Positions 1-9,110 of a stretch of 64,000 bases of DNA are shown here, piece after piece. This DNA comes from Aurantimicrobium minutum (GTDB taxonomy: Bacteria > Actinomycetota > Actinomycetes > Actinomycetales > Microbacteriaceae). Where the stretch lies: assembly GCF_029894165.1 (NCBI RefSeq), contig NZ_JARXXU010000001.1, positions 310,001 to 374,000 on the forward strand, read 5' to 3'. A model generated the notes under the pieces. That model did no database searches. It was not told where the DNA came from and saw only the letters and a list, made by a program, of their open reading frames with translations. Each line of letters starts with the position of its first letter. Positions within the stretch are counted from its first letter, which is position 1. Made by a program: the position numbers and the translations under genes.

Positions 1-538
1 AGAGCTCCACGCTGACCGAACGATAGGCCACAACGGACTGCACGGTGTGACCAATACGAATGAGACCCTCGGTGAGAACCGGAACTGCAATCTGCGAACG
101 CAAAGTCAGAACTTTGAGGGGAATCTTGCCACCTGTCGCTGCTGTCCACATCTCCAGCAGACCGTGAGCAGTGTTGTCGTCACTGGGTGCGAGGTCTGCT
201 TTGTACCCCGCAGCAGCGAGGGCCGTGGCAGTGGTTTCACCCACGCAGGCAACTTTGGTGGTCGAAGGAATGACGACGTTGTGGGCCATCAACACATCCA
301 CTGTGGTGGCAGAGGTCAACGTGACCCAGTCGAACTCTCCCGCCGCAAGAGACTTGAGTGCGGCCTCGAGTGCAGGTGCATCGTCGGTTGCCGCAAAGTT
401 GATCATCGGAGCGATCACCGCAGAAGCACCCTGTGTCCGTAAAGCGGATGCAACAGAATCACCCCAGGGCCCACCACGTGGCACAAGCACGCGGTGCCCA
501 TAGAGAGGGCGCGTCTCAATTGGAGAGGTAAATGACAT
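1..538 (-). CDS. hemD: uroporphyrinogen-III synthase, N-terminal part (runs off left edge)
   Basis: The first 179 residues are present, starting at the ATG at 536-538; the C-terminus lies outside the window. The early strand RVLVPRGG, the segment DWVTLTSATTV near residue 65 and VACVGETTATAL near residue 95 match the HemD fold. The family cyclises hydroxymethylbilane to uroporphyrinogen III in haem and sirohaem synthesis. No other haem gene is visible in the window, so pathway context is unconfirmed. Identification rests on motif recognition. Confidence 0.8.
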   Translation of the reverse strand, partial: MSFTSPIETRPLYGHRVLVPRGGPWGDSVASALRTQGASAVIAPMINFAATDDAPALEAALKSLAAGEFDWVTLTSATTVDVLMAHNVVIPSTTKVACVGETTATALAAAGYKADLAPSDDNTAHGLLEMWTAATGGKIPLKVLTLRSQIAVPVLTEGLIRIGHTVQSVVAYRSVSVEL

Positions 539-624
539 CGCCTCTATTGTCACCGACTGTTTGTCTAGACAACAAACTGAGAAGTGCAGAATCGGCCCAT
601 TAATGGCCGACCGTAATCAAAAGG

Positions 625-942
625 TTATCGACGACCAGAACGGAATACGCCGGCGATGATGACGCCGGCAAGCGCAACCGCGCCCACACCAATGCCGAGG
701 AGGAGAAGTGGTTGCTCTTCTTTCATCACCCGGAAGCGTGCCTGGAGGCGAACTTTCGCCTTGCCAACTTGCTTCGGAATATCTGCCTTGTCTTCGAGCT
801 GATCGAGCGTCGACGTCAACTTTGCGCGCGTTTCGAGAAGGTGCTCCTGAAGCTGTGCGTTATTCAGAGTGGAAACGTAGGAAGGCTCAGTGAAGAAATC
901 ATCCTCGCTGACTTTTTTCAGTCGTGTTGGATTAGAACTCAT
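625..942 (-). CDS. DUF3618-like small membrane protein
   Basis: A 105-residue protein starting at the ATG at 940-942, which overlaps the end of the upstream Holin-X gene by 11 bp. The N-terminal two thirds are charged and helical, with the pattern RAKLTSTLDQLEDKADIPKQ typical of DUF3618. One hydrophobic helix at about residues 78-98 is followed by a basic tail (FRSGRR), suggesting a membrane anchor with a cytoplasmic amphipathic part. A longer upstream reading exists but would run deep into the neighbouring gene. Function is unknown; the three-gene cluster with YtxH-like and Holin-X proteins recurs in actinobacteria. Confidence 0.75.
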   Translation of the reverse strand: MSSNPTRLKKVSEDDFFTEPSYVSTLNNAQLQEHLLETRAKLTSTLDQLEDKADIPKQVGKAKVRLQARFRVMKEEQPLLLLGIGVGAVALAGVIIAGVFRSGRR

Positions 943-1354
943 CGTCGTCCCCCGCGAATGCGCGGGCATCTGCCACAACGCTGTCAAATGTTTCTGTGGG
1001 AAGCGGAGGGCTGCCCTTCTTGAACAGCGCAACGGCGGCGCCCACGAGCGCGACAATGATCACAATCAAGGCGGCAGAGACAATCAGTGCTGCCGCCCAC
1101 GTGGGAACAACAAGCGCGAGTGCGTAGATCGCTGCGAGCAGAAGCGTAAAGGTGAGGAACGTCACCAACACAAGAGCGATGATGAGCAGGAGAGTGCCCA
1201 GACCGAGGTTCTTGAGCTTGCGAGCCATCTCACGTTTGAACTGCTCAAACTCAGCACGCAGCAGTTCCATCAGGATGCCCGGAAGGTCGCGCAGCAATGC
1301 AAAGAGGGAACGCTCTGCGTTCTCCTTTTCAGGTTTGCCAGCGGTATTCGACAT
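932..1354 (-). CDS. Holin-X family (DUF1469-like) membrane protein
   Basis: A 140-residue protein with an amphipathic N-terminal helix (about 15-50, ending in EMARKLKNLG) followed by two hydrophobic segments at about 51-78 and 86-112. This is the layout of the Putative Actinobacterial Holin-X family. Despite the name, chromosomal members are not phage lysis genes and their role is unclear. The tail is acidic (AGDDDEF). It sits 2 bp after the YtxH-like gene and overlaps the DUF3618-like gene, so the three are probably one transcript. No phage genes are nearby. Confidence 0.8.
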   Translation of the reverse strand: MSNTAGKPEKENAERSLFALLRDLPGILMELLRAEFEQFKREMARKLKNLGLGTLLLIIALVLVTFLTFTLLLAAIYALALVVPTWAAALIVSAALIVIIVALVGAAVALFKKGSPPLPTETFDSVVADARAFAGDDDEF

Positions 1355-1356
1355 GA

Positions 1357-1674
1357 CTACTCCGCAGCAGGCTTGGCTGCTGCCGTGCGTGCTGCAGGCT
1401 TGGGTGCTATTTTGGCCGCAGGCTTCTTGGCGGGTGCCTTCTTCGCAGGCTTCTCCCCGGTGACCTGGTGGATGACACGCTTTGCAGCCGTCAGCGCTTC
1501 TTCAGCGACGTCGCCAACGGCGTCCTGTGCCTGCTTGACCGACCACTGAACGGGTTCGGACTCCCAGATGTTTTGCGCTGCAGACTTAATCTGCTCATAG
1601 CGCTTACGTCCGGCACGTGTGCCAAAGACGTAGCCAATGGCTAGGCCGAGAATGAAAAGGAACTTGCCCCTCAT
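1357..1674 (-). CDS. YtxH-like membrane-anchored protein with Lys/Ala/Pro-rich tail
   Basis: A 105-residue protein. Residues 1-20 hold a short hydrophobic segment with the FGTRAGRKRYEQI motif typical of YtxH-like actinobacterial proteins. Residues 30-70 look like an amphipathic helix, and residues 75-105 are a KKAPAKKPAAK-type low-complexity tail resembling histone-like tails. It is the first gene of the three-gene envelope cluster running leftward. Family members are often stress-associated, but no specific activity can be read from the sequence. Confidence 0.7.
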   Translation of the reverse strand: MRGKFLFILGLAIGYVFGTRAGRKRYEQIKSAAQNIWESEPVQWSVKQAQDAVGDVAEEALTAAKRVIHQVTGEKPAKKAPAKKPAAKIAPKPAARTAAAKPAAE

Positions 1675-1723
1675 GGTTTCTTCCGTTCAATATGTCGAAA
1701 ATCGCATATGTTGCTTCTCTAGC

Positions 1724-2626
1724 CTAGCCCTCGAAGCTGAGAGTCCCAACGGGAGGTTTCTCAGGGTCACTGAAAAGCAGGCGTCGCATATGCAGAGCGG
1801 ACAATTGGGAAGCGGGAATTGCGCGCTCCAAACCGGGTAATTCAGTCGACATACCGACCTCACCCACCAACTGTGGGTCAAGGCCCTCCGGGAGATCGAC
1901 GTCTCCAAAGTCTGCCAACACGATGCGTGCCGCGTGATACCCCGATGCCAGTTTCTTGGTTGGGTCGCTCACGCGAATGACGGTGCCAGAGAAGTATTCC
2001 AGACGCGCACGAGCTGCCAAAGTTATTTCTTCGAGGCCACCGGGGACAACCACTGTCTGGACGCACCGAGGATCAGCAACCATCAACTCAACAACACCGT
2101 TGCTCAAGGAACCACCGCGCGTCATTGCCTGCACGAGGCCCGGCGCAACCGCGTCCACAGCGAGTTCCTCTGCGGGGAGCCCATAGCGCTCGAGGGTCAC
2201 AGGGTTCACGAGCTTCTGTAGTGCAGCCTCCCCCAACCGGGTGCGAACCAACTTGCCGAGGTTCGTTTCATTTCCGATGGTCAACACCGGTTTGACGCGG
2301 TCGCGATAGACCCGCCACGCACCACGCCACCCCACTGCTGCTCGCACCCGCTGCGAAAAGGGGTTTGCCGGGATCCCACAGAGCTCTGCTTCACCCTCCG
2401 CCGGAATGACGACGTCGAAAGGCACGCCCAAATCTGTCAGTATCGCCGCGACGATACCGTCTCGATTGGAGAACCGGGCAGGTCCATCCAGCTGTGCATC
2501 TTTCGGAATCCACAGCTCAACCTTGAGGCCAATCCGGGCGCTCTCAATGGCCGCAATAAAGGCGGAGAGGTCGCTCCCAATAACCAACACATCCGTGCGG
2601 GGCGTTGCCGCTTTCCGTGCTGCCAT
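1724..2626 (-). CDS. FAD/NAD(P)-binding oxidoreductase-like protein, degenerate dinucleotide motif
   Basis: A 300-residue protein resembling the amine-oxidase/protoporphyrinogen-oxidase group in its N-terminal strand-helix (TDVLVIGSDLSAFIAAIESA, residues 11-30) and its central KLVNPVTLERYGLPAEELAVD segment. The usual GxGxxG loop reads GSDLSA, so two of three glycines are missing. The protein is also about 150 residues shorter than protoporphyrinogen oxidases. It may be a non-catalytic or reduced-cofactor relative. It starts at an ATG at 2624-2626, 20 bp from the end of glyS on the same strand. Proximity to hemD hints at tetrapyrrole metabolism, but this is weak. Confidence 0.5.
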   Translation of the reverse strand: MAARKAATPRTDVLVIGSDLSAFIAAIESARIGLKVELWIPKDAQLDGPARFSNRDGIVAAILTDLGVPFDVVIPAEGEAELCGIPANPFSQRVRAAVGWRGAWRVYRDRVKPVLTIGNETNLGKLVRTRLGEAALQKLVNPVTLERYGLPAEELAVDAVAPGLVQAMTRGGSLSNGVVELMVADPRCVQTVVVPGGLEEITLAARARLEYFSGTVIRVSDPTKKLASGYHAARIVLADFGDVDLPEGLDPQLVGEVGMSTELPGLERAIPASQLSALHMRRLLFSDPEKPPVGTLSFEG

Positions 2627-2645
2627 GGTGCGAAGCCGTCAGGCT

Positions 2646-4031
2646 TTAGGCACCCTTGAGTGCCAACGCAAGATACATGTGCAGGTCCTCGATGAGGATA
2701 CGTTCCTGCGACATGGTGTCACGGTGGCGAACGGTGACGGCCTTGTCTTCGAGGGTTTCGAAGTCCACGGTGATGCAGAATGGCGTTCCGATTTCATCCT
2801 GGCGACGGTAACGACGGCCGATAGCACCCGAGTCATCGAAGTCGATGTTCCAGGACAGACGCAGTTCGGCAGCCAGTTCCTTGGCTAGTGGTGAGAGCTG
2901 TTCATTACGAGAAAGGGGAAGCACTGCTGCCTTGATGGGAGCGAGACGTGGATCCAACTTCAGCACGGTGCGCTTGTCGGTGCCGCCCTTGGCATTAGGA
3001 ACTTCTTCCTCCACATAGGCGTCCACGAGGAATGCCATGAGGGATCGCGTCAAACCAGCCGCCGGCTCGATGACGTAGGGGGTCCACCGCTCGTTCTTGT
3101 TCTGGTCGAAGTAGGAGAGGTCCTTGCCCGAGTGCTCCGAGTGAGTCTTGAGGTCGAAGTCAGTGCGGTTTGCAATACCTTCAAGTTCACCGAACTCGCC
3201 ACTTTGAAAACCGAAGCGGTACTCGATGTCCACGGTGCGCTTGGAGTAGTGCGAGAGCTTCTCTTTGGCGTGTTCGTAAAGTCGCAGATTTTCAGGATCA
3301 ATACCCAGCTCGACGTACCAATTGAAGCGCAGGTCAATCCAGTACTGGTGCCACTCTTCGTCCGTTCCGGGCTCAACGAAGAATTCCATCTCCATCTGCT
3401 CAAATTCACGGGTGCGGAAGATGAAGTTTCCCGGCGTGATCTCGTTACGGAAGCTCTTGCCGATCTGGCCAATACCAAAGGGCGGCTTCATGCGTGCTGC
3501 CTGGAGCACGTTGGCAAAGTTCACGAAGATGCCTTGAGCGGTTTCGGGGCGCAGGTAGTGCATCCCTGCTTCTTCAGCTACGGGGCCGAGGTAGGTCTTG
3601 AGCAAACCCGAGAAAGGCTTAGGTTCGGTCCATGCGCCACGCACACCACAGTCGGGGCAGGGAACACCAGCTAGACCACCTTCGGGAGCGCGGCCCTTGC
3701 GCTCTTCGAATGCCTCGATGAGGTGGTCCTCTCGGTGGCGCTTGTGGCAACTGGTGCACTCAACGAGGGGGTCAGAGAAGACCTCGACGTGACCGGATGC
3801 TTCCCACACCTTGCGGGGAAGAATGACGGAAGAATCCAGGCCGACAACATCGTCACGGCGCTGAACCATGAAATTCCACCATTGCTTCTTAATGTTCTCC
3901 TTGAGGGCAACACCCAAGGGGCCGTAATCCCACGCAGAACGCGATCCGCCATAGATTTCACCGGCTTGGAAAACAAAGCCGCGGTGCTGGGCGAGGGCGA
4001 TTACAGAGTCAAGACGAGTGGTGGGGGCCAT
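2646..4031 (-). CDS. glyS: glycyl-tRNA synthetase (single-chain type)
   Basis: A 461-residue class II synthetase that charges tRNA-Gly in the cytosol. Visible elements are the N-terminal [16 protein letters not shown], a Cys cluster (CTSC...CPDC) typical of the zinc-containing insertion, class II motif 2 around [19 protein letters not shown], and motif 3 [12 protein letters not shown]. The C-terminal anticodon-binding domain includes [20 protein letters not shown]. Length matches the homodimeric bacterial GlyRS rather than the two-subunit GlyQ/GlyS form. The ATG at 4029-4031 is preferred over a TTG three codons upstream. Confidence 0.95.
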   Translation of the reverse strand: MAPTTRLDSVIALAQHRGFVFQAGEIYGGSRSAWDYGPLGVALKENIKKQWWNFMVQRRDDVVGLDSSVILPRKVWEASGHVEVFSDPLVECTSCHKRHREDHLIEAFEERKGRAPEGGLAGVPCPDCGVRGAWTEPKPFSGLLKTYLGPVAEEAGMHYLRPETAQGIFVNFANVLQAARMKPPFGIGQIGKSFRNEITPGNFIFRTREFEQMEMEFFVEPGTDEEWHQYWIDLRFNWYVELGIDPENLRLYEHAKEKLSHYSKRTVDIEYRFGFQSGEFGELEGIANRTDFDLKTHSEHSGKDLSYFDQNKNERWTPYVIEPAAGLTRSLMAFLVDAYVEEEVPNAKGGTDKRTVLKLDPRLAPIKAAVLPLSRNEQLSPLAKELAAELRLSWNIDFDDSGAIGRRYRRQDEIGTPFCITVDFETLEDKAVTVRHRDTMSQERILIEDLHMYLALALKGA

Positions 4032-4054
4032 AACGAGCAATTCTACTGAACGGA

Positions 4055-6103
4055 CTACCAGATGCTGACGCGCTTGTCCGCGTCAAGCCAGTGTTCATCC
4101 GCGGGCTGAACATCGAAAGCGTCATAGAAAGCATCAATGTTGCGAATGATTTGGTTGCAACGGAATTCGTTGGGTGAATGTGGGTCAATCGCGAGGAGGC
4201 GAATCACCTCTTCATCGCGGCCCTTCTGCTGCCAGGACTGAGCCCAGCTGAGGAAGAAGCGTTGTGCTCCAGTTAGACCCTCCATCACTGGCGGCTCCTG
4301 GCCGTTGAGGGAGATGAGGTAGGCCTTCCACGCGATGGCCAAACCACCCAGGTCACCGATGTTTTCACCAATGGTGAGTTCACCGTTGACGAAGTGGCCA
4401 GGCACCTGCTTGGGGGAGAGTTCGTTGTATTGGTCAATCAGAGACTTCGTGCGCTTCTCAAATGCGGTGCGGTCTGCCTCCGTCCACCAATCGGTGAGCA
4501 AGCCATCACCATCAAAGCGGGAGCCTTGGTCATCAAATCCGTGGCCAATCTCGTGGCCAATGACGGCTCCAATGGAGCCATAGTTGGCCGCATCGTCCCA
4601 GTCGGGGTGGAAGAACGGGGGCTGCAAGATGGCCGCAGGGAACACAATCTCGTTGAATCCGGGGTTGTAATACGCGTTGACGGTCTGCGGGGTCATAAAC
4701 CACTCATCACGATCAATGGGCTTGCCAATCTTGCCCAGCTCGCGAGCAAACTCGAACTCGGCAACACGGCGCATGTTGCCCACCAGATCGGTGGGGCTCA
4801 CGACCAGAGCGGAATAGTCCCGCCACTTCACGGGGTAGCCCACCTTAGGAGTGAACTTGTCCAGCTTGTGGAGTGCACGTCCACGGGTTTCTGCACTCAT
4901 CCACTCGAGGTTGGTAATGGATTCGCGGTAGGCCTCGATGAGGTTGGCCACCAGGACATCCATTTCGGCTTTCGCGTTCTCTGGGAAATGACGCTCCACA
5001 TACACCCGTCCCACTGCCTCGCCCATCGAGCCTTCGACGAGGGAAACACCGCGCTTCCAGCGTTCGCGCTGCTCGGGGGTGCCGGTCAGGGTGCGGCCGT
5101 AGAAGTCGAAGTTCTCTGCAACAAAAGCTGCCGGCAAGAATGGTGCTGCCGAGTGAATGACATTCCAGCTCAGCCAATCACGCCAGGCCTCGAGGTGCTC
5201 CTGCGTGAGCAGCGCACCGAGACCTTCGAGGAAACTGGGTTCGCGCACCACGACAGTTTCGAAAGCGCCCGCAGGTGCCTCGAGGGCAGTGAGCCACAGG
5301 TCCAGATCTGCCACATGCTCGTCCGGGTTGGACCCAGTGACAGCCTCGAGCTCGATGCTCGATGTCGCGCCACGTGCGACGAGCGCACAGACCTCAGCCC
5401 AGGTCATGGGGTTGTAGGTGGCGACAGAGTCACGGGTGCGCACGTTGTCCCAGTGCGCTGCCGCGAGCGCGGTCTCGAGATCAAACACTCGCTGAGCTCG
5501 CACAGCAGCGCTGTCGAGTCCTGCGGTGGTGGGCAGGAGTTCTTCGGTGAGTTCAAACATGCGCTGGATGTGGCCCACATACGCTTCACGTGCAGAGGCA
5601 AACTTCTCGTCGCGGTAGTAGCTCTCATCGGGCAGGCTCAGACCACCCTGTTCGGCGAAGACGAGGTACCGCTCAGGGTTACCGGGGTCGTTGTCGACAA
5701 ACACGTTCACGAATCCGCCGACACCATGCCGTTCCAAGCGAGCGACAGTATCGAGGAGTTGCGAAATGGTGGCGACGTTGCTGGCCACGGCCAGTTGCGA
5801 CTCGATGGGGGCGACGCCGAGGGACTCGATCAGTTCGGTGTCCATGAAGCTGGTGTAGAGGTCGCCCACTGTGCGCTGCTGCGACCCTTCGGGAGCTTGC
5901 TGGCCTTCAACAATGATGTCTCGGACGGCCTTTTCGGCCTCTTCGGCAAGGATATGAAAAGAGCCATAGCGTGCCTTGTCGGACGGGATGGGTGTGCGGG
6001 CTTCCCACTTCCCATTCACGTGACGGTAGAGGTCGTCTTGGGGACGAACTTTCTCATCGAGTTCGGTGATGTCGATTCCGGAGAGGGCACTGTCATTGCT
6101 CAT
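4055..6103 (-). CDS. M13 family (neprilysin-like) zinc metalloendopeptidase
   Basis: A 682-residue protein. The zinc-binding HEIGH is at residues 517-521, with the third ligand in ENIGD at 580-584, followed by [11 protein letters not shown]. The N-terminal [12 protein letters not shown] segment and the late [11 protein letters not shown] are also M13 hallmarks. Actinobacterial members cleave short peptides. No signal peptide or membrane segment is visible at the N-terminus ([12 protein letters not shown]), so it is probably cytosolic. The C-terminus reads VSIW, without the Cys of the CxxW ending common in the family. It starts 14 bp or more upstream of the glyS start on the same strand. Confidence 0.93.
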   Translation of the reverse strand: MSNDSALSGIDITELDEKVRPQDDLYRHVNGKWEARTPIPSDKARYGSFHILAEEAEKAVRDIIVEGQQAPEGSQQRTVGDLYTSFMDTELIESLGVAPIESQLAVASNVATISQLLDTVARLERHGVGGFVNVFVDNDPGNPERYLVFAEQGGLSLPDESYYRDEKFASAREAYVGHIQRMFELTEELLPTTAGLDSAAVRAQRVFDLETALAAAHWDNVRTRDSVATYNPMTWAEVCALVARGATSSIELEAVTGSNPDEHVADLDLWLTALEAPAGAFETVVVREPSFLEGLGALLTQEHLEAWRDWLSWNVIHSAAPFLPAAFVAENFDFYGRTLTGTPEQRERWKRGVSLVEGSMGEAVGRVYVERHFPENAKAEMDVLVANLIEAYRESITNLEWMSAETRGRALHKLDKFTPKVGYPVKWRDYSALVVSPTDLVGNMRRVAEFEFARELGKIGKPIDRDEWFMTPQTVNAYYNPGFNEIVFPAAILQPPFFHPDWDDAANYGSIGAVIGHEIGHGFDDQGSRFDGDGLLTDWWTEADRTAFEKRTKSLIDQYNELSPKQVPGHFVNGELTIGENIGDLGGLAIAWKAYLISLNGQEPPVMEGLTGAQRFFLSWAQSWQQKGRDEEVIRLLAIDPHSPNEFRCNQIIRNIDAFYDAFDVQPADEHWLDADKRVSIW

Positions 6104-6167
6104 GCCACCAGCCTAGAAGTCACACGACTCTGACACGTGCGTGTTCGCTGAGAGGTAGCCTGAGATT

Positions 6168-6971
6168 ATGGCTTTCCCCCTCCTTCCTGACACGTATTCC
6201 CTCACCGGAAAAACTGCTCTGGTCACTGGTGCAGGCAGCGCATCAGGCATTGGCTTTGCTACAGCGCAGCTACTGGGTCAACTCGGGGCCCGCGTCCTCA
6301 TCACGGGAACCACGGAGCGTATTCATGAGCGTGTGCGGGAGCTTGAGTCAGCCGGCATAGATTCCGTGGGAATTGTGTGCCGCCTCGATACTGAAGCTGG
6401 TGCGGCTGTGTTATCGACAGCACTGGCTGACGTCGCTGCCCAGCCCACCATTGTGGTCAATAACGCCGGGATGGTCACCGTCACAGACACCGACATTGCC
6501 CAGGGCGGGATCGAGATGAGCACGGCCGAGTGGAATGCCGCACTAGCCATGAACCTGACCACGGCCTTCCACGCCACCCAGGCTGTGATCCCTTTCATGC
6601 GCTCGGCGAAGTGGGGGCGCATCATTAACATCACGAGTGTGTCCGGCTCCGCGATGGCAACCCGGGGTGACCTCGGCTATGCCGCAGCCAAGGCGGGCAT
6701 GGTGGGACTCACCCGTGGTCTCGCGGTTGACGAAGCAGAACATGGCATTACCGCCAACGCCGTTGCACCCGGCTGGATTTCCACGGGATCCCAGCTGGAA
6801 TCTGAGGCGGCCGAAGGCCTCCTCGTTCCAGCCGGACGAAGTGGAACTGCTGCTGAGGTTGCCTCCGCTGTGGCCTGGCTCGCAAGCCCCGGTGCCAGCT
6901 ACATCACCGGACAGGTCATCACGGTCGATGGGGGCAACACCATCGGTGAAGAGAGAGTTCTCCGGGCATGA
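6168..6971 (+). CDS. short-chain dehydrogenase/reductase
   Basis: A 267-residue classical SDR. The cofactor loop TGAGSASGIG is at 20-29, NNAG at 98-101, and the catalytic Ser-Tyr-Lys set at about S159, Y171 and K175. The C-terminal ITGQVITVDGG is the usual ending of 3-oxoacyl-ACP-reductase-like enzymes. Substrate cannot be told from sequence; neighbouring genes do not indicate a fatty-acid operon. The next gene overlaps its stop by 4 bp, so the two are translationally coupled. Confidence 0.9.
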   Translation: MAFPLLPDTYSLTGKTALVTGAGSASGIGFATAQLLGQLGARVLITGTTERIHERVRELESAGIDSVGIVCRLDTEAGAAVLSTALADVAAQPTIVVNNAGMVTVTDTDIAQGGIEMSTAEWNAALAMNLTTAFHATQAVIPFMRSAKWGRIINITSVSGSAMATRGDLGYAAAKAGMVGLTRGLAVDEAEHGITANAVAPGWISTGSQLESEAAEGLLVPAGRSGTAAEVASAVAWLASPGASYITGQVITVDGGNTIGEERVLRA

Positions 6972-7675
6972 CCGCACATCCTGAACACATCTCTGAACCA
7001 CCTCGCACCGTCGAGGTGGATTACGTTCCGGGTCCCATCCTGCGGACAGAGGGTCCCTGGGCACCCATTCTCTGGGATATGGACGGCACGATGCTTGATT
7101 CTGCTGTGGCCATTGTGCGCAGGCTCCGCGAAACCTTGGTTCATTTTGGTGTGACGCCCCCACCTGATGATCAACTGAGGTACCTGATTGGTCCTCCCAC
7201 GGGAACGTCGTTGCTGCGTTTTATTGGCGCTGCCCGAATTGACGAGTCCCGTGCGTACTATCGGTCACTGTCGGAGCGCGACGGATTAACAGACCAGCAT
7301 CTCTTCCCCTGGATTCTCTCTTCGCTCAAGACTCTGCATGAAGCTGGTATTCCGATGGGTGTGGCCACCAGCAAGCCCCAACATGAAGCAGAGCGGCTCT
7401 GCGATGCCTACGGCATGACTGACTACATGACCGCGATTGTCGGCGGCAATGAGGCGCGAGCTGACAAGGCTGCCGTGATTGCCGAATGCCTGGCTCAGCT
7501 CGGCCGCGAAAACGCCCTCATGATCGGGGACCGCTATTTTGACACGGACGGTGCCGCGCTGAACGGCATCCCCACGGTGTTGGTTCGCTGGGGATATGCG
7601 CACGAGAAAGAATTTGCGGGGGCGATGGCCACCGTGGACAACGCCGAGCAATTGCTCGAGCTGTTGCTGAAGTAA
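6968..7675 (+). CDS. HAD-superfamily phosphatase (phosphoglycolate-phosphatase-like), copy 1
   Basis: A 235-residue protein with all HAD motifs: WDMDGT with nucleophile D37 and general acid D39, the motif II Thr in VATSKP, and the acidic motif IV MIGDRYFDTDGA. A helical cap lies between residues 50 and 110. The first 30 residues (TAHPEHISEPPRTVEVDYV) are an extension absent from copy 2 at 8442. It overlaps the SDR stop by 4 bp. It probably acts on small phosphorylated metabolites; the substrate is not determined. Confidence 0.88.
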   Translation: MTAHPEHISEPPRTVEVDYVPGPILRTEGPWAPILWDMDGTMLDSAVAIVRRLRETLVHFGVTPPPDDQLRYLIGPPTGTSLLRFIGAARIDESRAYYRSLSERDGLTDQHLFPWILSSLKTLHEAGIPMGVATSKPQHEAERLCDAYGMTDYMTAIVGGNEARADKAAVIAECLAQLGRENALMIGDRYFDTDGAALNGIPTVLVRWGYAHEKEFAGAMATVDNAEQLLELLLK

Positions 7676-7684
7676 TCTCGTTCT

Positions 7685-8380
7685 ATGCGTCTCGTTGTTG
7701 CCAAGTGTTCGGTGGACTATGCCGGTCGGCTGAGTGCACACCTGCCTCTGGCAACTCGCGTGCTCATGCTCAAGCAGGACGGTTCACTGCTCATTCACTC
7801 TGACGGTGGGTCCTATAAGCCGCTGAACTGGATGAGCCCGCCCTGTTCCCTCACCACCCACGAACCTGAGAAAGATCAGGCTGATGTCGGGGTCACCGAG
7901 ATCTGGCGGGTCACCCACGCGAAGACCGCGGACATGCTGGTGGTGAGCATCTATGAAATTTACAACGACGTTGAGCACGAGCTCGGCGAAGATCCTGGTC
8001 TGATCAAAAACGGTGTTGAGGCAGAACTGCAAGAGTTGCTCGCTGCCCAGATTGAACTCCTCGGGGAGGGCTACACCCTGGTTCGCCGGGAATACTTCAC
8101 CGCGATTGGTCCGGTAGATATTCTGGCCCGCGATGCGAACGGCAACAGCGTTGCTGTGGAAATTAAGCGTCGTGGAGAGATCGATGGCGTGGAACAACTC
8201 ACGCGCTATCTCGAACTGATGAACCGCGATCCCCACCTTGCACCGGTCACCGGAGTTTTCGCTGCGCAGGAAATCAAGCCACAAGCAAAAACCTTGGCCG
8301 AGGACCGTGGTATCCGCACACTGGTGCTGGATTATGACGAAATGCGCGGTGTCGAAGACACCCACGGCCGCCTGTTTTAG
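7685..8380 (+). CDS. nucS: mismatch-specific endonuclease NucS/EndoMS
   Basis: A 231-residue protein matching NucS throughout, from [16 protein letters not shown] to a C-terminal GRLF tail. The RecB-like nuclease core shows D145 (GPVDILARD), E159-x-K161 (AVEIKRR) and Q171 in [15 protein letters not shown]. In actinobacteria lacking MutS/MutL, NucS cleaves mismatched DNA, and its extreme C-terminus contacts the beta clamp. It lies 9 bp after HAD copy 1, probably in the same transcript, and is followed by HAD copy 2. Confidence 0.95.
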   Translation: MRLVVAKCSVDYAGRLSAHLPLATRVLMLKQDGSLLIHSDGGSYKPLNWMSPPCSLTTHEPEKDQADVGVTEIWRVTHAKTADMLVVSIYEIYNDVEHELGEDPGLIKNGVEAELQELLAAQIELLGEGYTLVRREYFTAIGPVDILARDANGNSVAVEIKRRGEIDGVEQLTRYLELMNRDPHLAPVTGVFAAQEIKPQAKTLAEDRGIRTLVLDYDEMRGVEDTHGRLF

Positions 8381-8441
8381 GTTCTACTCCCTGTGTGAGA
8401 TGAACTCGTTCCACATCTTTCACGCCTAAGCTTGCCAAGTT

Positions 8442-9110
8442 ATGAATTCTGTAGTGACGCGTACGTGGTCTGCTGTTCTCTTTGATCTCGATGGAACCAT
8501 CCTGGACTCTGCTCCCGGAATCATTGCTGCTCTCACGGACACTTTTAAGTTTTTGGGGCTCCCGGTCCCCTCCCGCGATGAATTCATGGCCTATATCGGT
8601 CCACCTCTCCTGGCTTCGCTCCAGGAGCGCGCAGGGCTCCCCGCGGATAAGGCACAGGAAGCTCTTGAGATTTATCGTCGTGACTTCCGTCGTGACGGGG
8701 CGTTCAACTCTGCTGTGTTCCCCGGCGTCATTGGCTTGTTTGAATCATTACGTGATGCTGGTGTTCCTCTTGCCATTGCAACGAGCAAGCCAGAAGATCA
8801 AGCACGAGCAATTCTCGATCACTTCGAGCTCACGGACTACTTCACCACCATCGCCGGCGCGTCAGAAAGTGATGCCCGCACCTCCAAAGCACATGTAGTG
8901 GGACATGCCCTCGCACAACTCACAGCACAAGGTGCAGATGTGTCGCAGGCCGTGTTAGTGGGTGACCGCATCTATGACGTGGAAGGCGCTGCCGCCCACG
9001 ACGTTCCCACCATCATCGTGGAGTGGGGTTACGGTTCTCCCGAAGAGGCCAAGGGCGCCATCGCGACTGTTTATTCTGCAGACCGACTGCGCGAACTACT
9101 CCTGGGCTAG
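8442..9110 (+). CDS. HAD-superfamily phosphatase, copy 2
   Basis: A 222-residue protein clearly paralogous to the HAD gene at 6968: FDLDGTILDSAPGI, YIGPP, ATSKPEDQ, LTDYFTTI, VGDRIYDVEGA and a WGYGSPEEAKGA ending all have counterparts there. The nucleophile Asp is in LFDLDGT near residue 15. It is most like phosphoglycolate/pyrophosphatase-type HAD enzymes. It lies downstream of nucS after a 61-bp gap, and its last 15 bp overlap the convergent transporter gene. Confidence 0.88.
   Translation: MNSVVTRTWSAVLFDLDGTILDSAPGIIAALTDTFKFLGLPVPSRDEFMAYIGPPLLASLQERAGLPADKAQEALEIYRRDFRRDGAFNSAVFPGVIGLFESLRDAGVPLAIATSKPEDQARAILDHFELTDYFTTIAGASESDARTSKAHVVGHALAQLTAQGADVSQAVLVGDRIYDVEGAAAHDVPTIIVEWGYGSPEEAKGAIATVYSADRLRELLLG

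Noticed and set aside
932-1354. Phage remnant suggested by the Holin-X name
   Set aside because: No phage structural, lysis or integration genes are nearby; the cluster is a chromosomal actinobacterial set.
4394-6133. A 579-codon open frame antisense to the M13 peptidase
   Set aside because: It mirrors the codon bias of the peptidase gene, has no recognisable domain, and the minus-strand frame shows all M13 motifs.
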